Of a stretch of DNA of 9,476 nucleotides, positions 7,270 to 9,476 are shown one piece after another. The DNA comes from B8-G4 sp033720735 (GTDB lineage Bacteria; Bacteroidota; Bacteroidia; Chitinophagales; Saprospiraceae), in the NCBI GenBank assembly GCA_033720735.1, contig JAWWBX010000165.1, positions 1-9,476 of the forward strand, written 5' to 3'. The notes under the pieces were generated by a model. It was not told the origin of the DNA. It saw only the letters and a program-made list of their open reading frames with translations, and searched no databases. How positions within the stretch are numbered: the first letter of the stretch is position 1; each line of letters opens with the position of its first letter. The translations under genes and the position numbers were made by a program.

Positions 7270-8625
7270 ATGGCAGCATCAGGACACAAAATGGGCTTGG
7301 TCACGGCGATTGCCGTGGTAACCGGGACCATGATCGGCTCGGGGATCTTCTTACTGCCATCTGCGCTGGCATCGTTTGGCGGGATTAGTATAGTAGGCTG
7401 GTTGTTTACTTCGGCCGGGGCACTGCTCATTGCCTTGTCACTGAGTCGTCTGAGTCGGATGATCCCGAAGGCCGGCGGCCCTTACGCGTACACGCAGGCA
7501 GCCTTCGGCGATTTCCCCGGCTTCCTGATGGGCTGGGGCTACTACATTGCACTGCTCACGGCAGGAGCGGCCATCGCCGTTGCGTTCGTGGGATACCTGG
7601 GCGTCTTCATCCCCGGACTCACCGACAAGCCGGCCGCATCAGCCATCTGCGCCCTCATCGTGATCTGGGCGGTGACGGCGGTCAACGTGTATGGGGTGCG
7701 GCAGGCCGGGGCACTCCAGCTCTGGACCACCGTGCTCAAGATCCTGCCCCTGCTGGTGATGATCCTGGCGGGAGCACTCTACTTCAATGCTGATCATTTC
7801 ACACCGTTCAATGCCAGCGGCGACTCCTCCTTTTCGGCAATTACCGCCACTGCCACGCTGACGCTCTGGGCCTACGTCGGTCTGGAATCGGCCGCCGTAT
7901 TGGCAGAAAGTGTGCGCGACCCGGAACGCAATGTGCCCCGGGCAACGATGATCGGGACGCTCATTACCGCCGCGATCTACATACTGGGAACGGCAGCTGT
8001 GATGGGGATCATGCACCCGGATGCACTGGCGATTTCCACCGCCCCGTTTGCCGATGCAGCCGAAAAGATCTGGGGTGAATGGGCCGGCTATATGATCGCG
8101 ACCGGAGCAGTCATCTCGTGCCTGGGCGCACTCAACGGTCTCATCTTCGTGCAGGGGCAGATGCCATTTGCCATGGCGCGTGACAAGTTGTTTCCGGCAG
8201 GACTGGCACGTATTTCAAAACGCGGCACCCCGATCCGTTCCCTGGTGCTTTCCGGGGCGGTCGTCACGATCTTCATGGCCTTCAACTATACCCGCGGACT
8301 GGTTGAGTTATTCAAGTTTTTGATCCTGCTTGCCACGCTCTCGGCCCTGCTGCCCTACGCTTTTTGTACGATGGCCGAAATCGCACTGGTAGGTCGCAAG
8401 CGATGGACGATGTCGTCACGCAAGATCCGGACGGTGGTGATCACCGCAACACTGGCATTCGTCTATTCCATGTGGACGGTCGTTGGGGCCGGTGAGCGCA
8501 CGGTCGCCTGGGGATTTATGGCGTTACTGGCTGGAATACCTGTCTTTGTCTGGTATCGATGGAAGCATGATCAGAACCAGCGTGACGAAGAACCGACTGA
8601 CCGGCATACGGGTCATTCTCCCTGA
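7270..8625 (+). CDS. APC superfamily amino acid permease, AdiC-like
   Basis: A 451-residue inner-membrane protein with about twelve spans. It aligns by eye along most of its length with the E. coli arginine/agmatine antiporter AdiC. The substrate-binding loop GTMIGSGIF (residues 19-27) matches GNIMGSGVF, with Asn22 of AdiC replaced by Thr20 and Ser26 kept as Ser24. LWAYVGLESAAV (199-210) keeps the Trp (W200) and Glu (E206) equivalent to AdiC Trp202 and Glu208. The second gating Trp (AdiC Trp293) is Leu291 in CLGALNGLIF. These differences argue against a strict arginine/agmatine exchanger, so a broader amino acid permease or antiporter is likely. The C-terminal tail (432-451) is polar and His-rich. 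The start lies 3 bases after the RdhA-like stop, which implies cotranscription and probably translational coupling; a later start at Met8 is possible. A functional link to dehalogenation is not evident. Confidence 0.9.
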   Translation: MAASGHKMGLVTAIAVVTGTMIGSGIFLLPSALASFGGISIVGWLFTSAGALLIALSLSRLSRMIPKAGGPYAYTQAAFGDFPGFLMGWGYYIALLTAGAAIAVAFVGYLGVFIPGLTDKPAASAICALIVIWAVTAVNVYGVRQAGALQLWTTVLKILPLLVMILAGALYFNADHFTPFNASGDSSFSAITATATLTLWAYVGLESAAVLAESVRDPERNVPRATMIGTLITAAIYILGTAAVMGIMHPDALAISTAPFADAAEKIWGEWAGYMIATGAVISCLGALNGLIFVQGQMPFAMARDKLFPAGLARISKRGTPIRSLVLSGAVVTIFMAFNYTRGLVELFKFLILLATLSALLPYAFCTMAEIALVGRKRWTMSSRKIRTVVITATLAFVYSMWTVVGAGERTVAWGFMALLAGIPVFVWYRWKHDQNQRDEEPTDRHTGHSP

Positions 8626-8626
8626 C

Positions 8627-8667
8627 GTTTGGTCAGTGCTCCTGTGCCGTTTAACTTAGCACCAAAC
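8627..8667. repeat. imperfect inverted repeat in the permease/coiled-coil gap
   Basis: GTTTGGT (8627-8633) is perfectly complementary to ACCAAAC (8661-8667). The pairing continues as GCT (8638-8640) with AGC (8658-8660) after a 4-base bulge, leaving a 17-base loop. It starts one base after the permease stop codon and ends 11 bases before the next ATG. No T-run follows, so it is not a classical intrinsic terminator; it could be an operator or a leader structure, or arise by chance. It overlaps the candidate promoter in the same gap. Confidence 0.3.
8629..8659 (+). promoter_or_regulatory. candidate Bacteroidota -33/-7 promoter for the coiled-coil gene
   Basis: TTG at 8629-8631 (within TTTG) is followed after 20 bases by TAACTTAG at 8652-8659, which matches the Bacteroidota housekeeping -7 consensus TAnnTTTG with one mismatch. 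The spacing falls in the range known for this promoter class (about 19-21 bases). Transcription would begin near 8666, leaving a leader of roughly a dozen bases before the ATG at 8679. It is the best-spaced promoter pattern I found in the window and suggests the last gene can be expressed separately from the permease. Confidence 0.4.
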
Positions 8668-8678
8668 CTCAATGCACC

Positions 8679-9230
8679 ATGCAAACGATGATTCGCCGCG
8701 TTCTCGACAAGATCGATGAAGATGCACTCCAGGTCGAACTGCGCTACCTGCGTGAGAAAGATGCCGAGCTTGATGCCATCAGGGAGGATGTGCAGGCCGC
8801 CAGGCAACACGTGAGCTTCTGGGACAGGGTCAACGTCTTTACCTCGACTGAAAATGAACAGGTCCTGAAGCAGCACAAGCGCGAGTTGAAAGAAGTGCGC
8901 AAGCACCACAGTGCTATCATTCATAATATCAAGTCGCTGATCCGCGAGGCCATGGACCTCGACGGCTATGTGCGCATGAAGGTCTCGCTGGGTGAAATCG
9001 CCAACGATGTTGAGCGGCTACGGGTGGTCAAACGCAGAGGAACTGCCACTGAAGCCCGCGTGAATCAATTCGAGATCTCCGGTCTTTCGGAAGTGCACCG
9101 CGGCATCGACCACCTCGATCGTATCCTGGCGGAAGAGTCAGGCATTGCACCGGGCAAGCTCGACGAAAATGCGGTGGTGGGCCTGGTGTATGATGAAGTA
9201 CTGCGTGCGGCGGGCTTCATCAATGACTGA
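8679..9230 (+). CDS. small coiled-coil protein of unknown function
   Basis: A 183-residue, highly charged protein with no signal peptide and no membrane span, hence probably cytoplasmic. I do not recognise a family. Residues 17-42 and about 59-92 are long charged helices with heptad-like hydrophobic spacing. They are separated by an aromatic segment, VSFWDRVNVFTSTENE (45-60), that could form the turn of a helical hairpin. A third helical part (103-120) ends in the basic run VVKRRG. The C-terminal part (136-183) is a compact mixed region ending in DEVLRAAGFIND. ATG at 8679 is used; Met4 at 8688 is an alternative start. The coding look is good (regular codon usage like its neighbours, continuous helical pattern). 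The gene follows the permease by 53 bases, with its own candidate promoter. A scaffold or adaptor role is possible, but there is no direct evidence of function. Confidence 0.75.
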   Translation: MQTMIRRVLDKIDEDALQVELRYLREKDAELDAIREDVQAARQHVSFWDRVNVFTSTENEQVLKQHKRELKEVRKHHSAIIHNIKSLIREAMDLDGYVRMKVSLGEIANDVERLRVVKRRGTATEARVNQFEISGLSEVHRGIDHLDRILAEESGIAPGKLDENAVVGLVYDEVLRAAGFIND

Positions 9231-9476
9231 CCCTACCGTGCATCTCACCGGCCACCTGTGGTCAATCCGGCTTGGTCGCGCGGCATGAGGAGCATCACGA
9301 AGCGTCCTGCCTGCAGTCATAGCGGACCATCACCCTTTCTACGACATTGACGATCTGAAGAAGACCTGCCCGGTGTTGGAGGACTGGCCGGGTGGGCCTT
9401 CAATGCAAGGAGGGCGCCGCGATGCACGTTTGACAAGAGACCTTTGATAGAAGTCGTGGTATGTTCGGCGACTGGA
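9231..9476. other. region without a convincing gene at the right edge
   Basis: After the coiled-coil stop, 246 bases hold no clear gene. A weak hairpin (GGCCAC 9250-9255 with GTGGTC 9258-9263, one G-T pair, tiny loop) lies 19 bases after the stop but has no T-run. One plus-strand frame is open from 9289 to the TGA at 9445-9447 and reads as plausible protein in its middle (AVIADHHPFYDIDDLKKTC), but it has no suitable start codon. Another frame (after a stop at 9349-9351) stays open to the window end. ATG codons at 9285 and 9403 give only short peptides; one at 9461 runs off the edge after five codons and could begin the next gene. This may be decayed coding sequence or simply intergenic DNA. 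Confidence 0.4.

Overview
The window looks like chromosomal DNA from a fairly GC-rich member of the Bacteroidota, perhaps a Saprospiria-type lineage. The main clue is a secreted protein ending in what looks like a type IX secretion (T9SS) type A sorting tail. Supporting clues are a lipoprotein-type leader on the first gene, weak or absent Shine-Dalgarno sequences, and one good match to the Bacteroidota -33/-7 promoter pattern. The lineage is inferred from these protein features and not from any marker gene. I see no rRNA, tRNA, insertion sequence, CRISPR array or phage gene.

Layout. Positions 1-1114 on the minus strand hold most of a DUF2891 lipoprotein gene, whose 3' end lies beyond the left edge. 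A short divergent intergenic region (1115-1196) with an AT-rich palindrome separates it from seven consecutive plus-strand genes. These are a DUF819 (YjcL-type) membrane protein (1197-2303), overlapping by ATGA with a gamma-glutamylcyclotransferase-like protein (2300-2785); an exported arylsulfotransferase-like protein with a T9SS-type tail (2844-4505); an exported S10 serine carboxypeptidase (4588-6054); a corrinoid/iron-sulfur protein of the reductive dehalogenase (RdhA) family without a Tat signal (6094-7266); an APC-superfamily amino acid permease resembling AdiC (7270-8625); and a coiled-coil protein of unknown function (8679-9230). The last 246 bases contain no convincing gene, only a coding-like but start-less stretch.

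How the genes may work together. Two pairs look translationally coupled: DUF819 with GGCT (4-base overlap) and RdhA-like with permease (3-base gap). Peptide and amino acid handling is a loose common theme: gamma-glutamyl peptide turnover, exported carboxypeptidase, amino acid antiporter or permease. The sulfotransferase and RdhA-like protein do not fit that theme obviously, so a single pathway is not claimed. The coiled-coil gene probably has its own promoter.

The most interesting item is the RdhA-like protein. It keeps both ferredoxin-type cysteine motifs. It also has a Tyr, Asn and Arg at the same relative spacing that I recall for the catalytic residues of the respiratory enzyme PceA, yet it lacks the Tat leader and has no membrane-anchor partner in view. 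The rest reads as an ordinary Bacteroidota gene neighbourhood, and I do not see clear evidence of a new multi-gene system.
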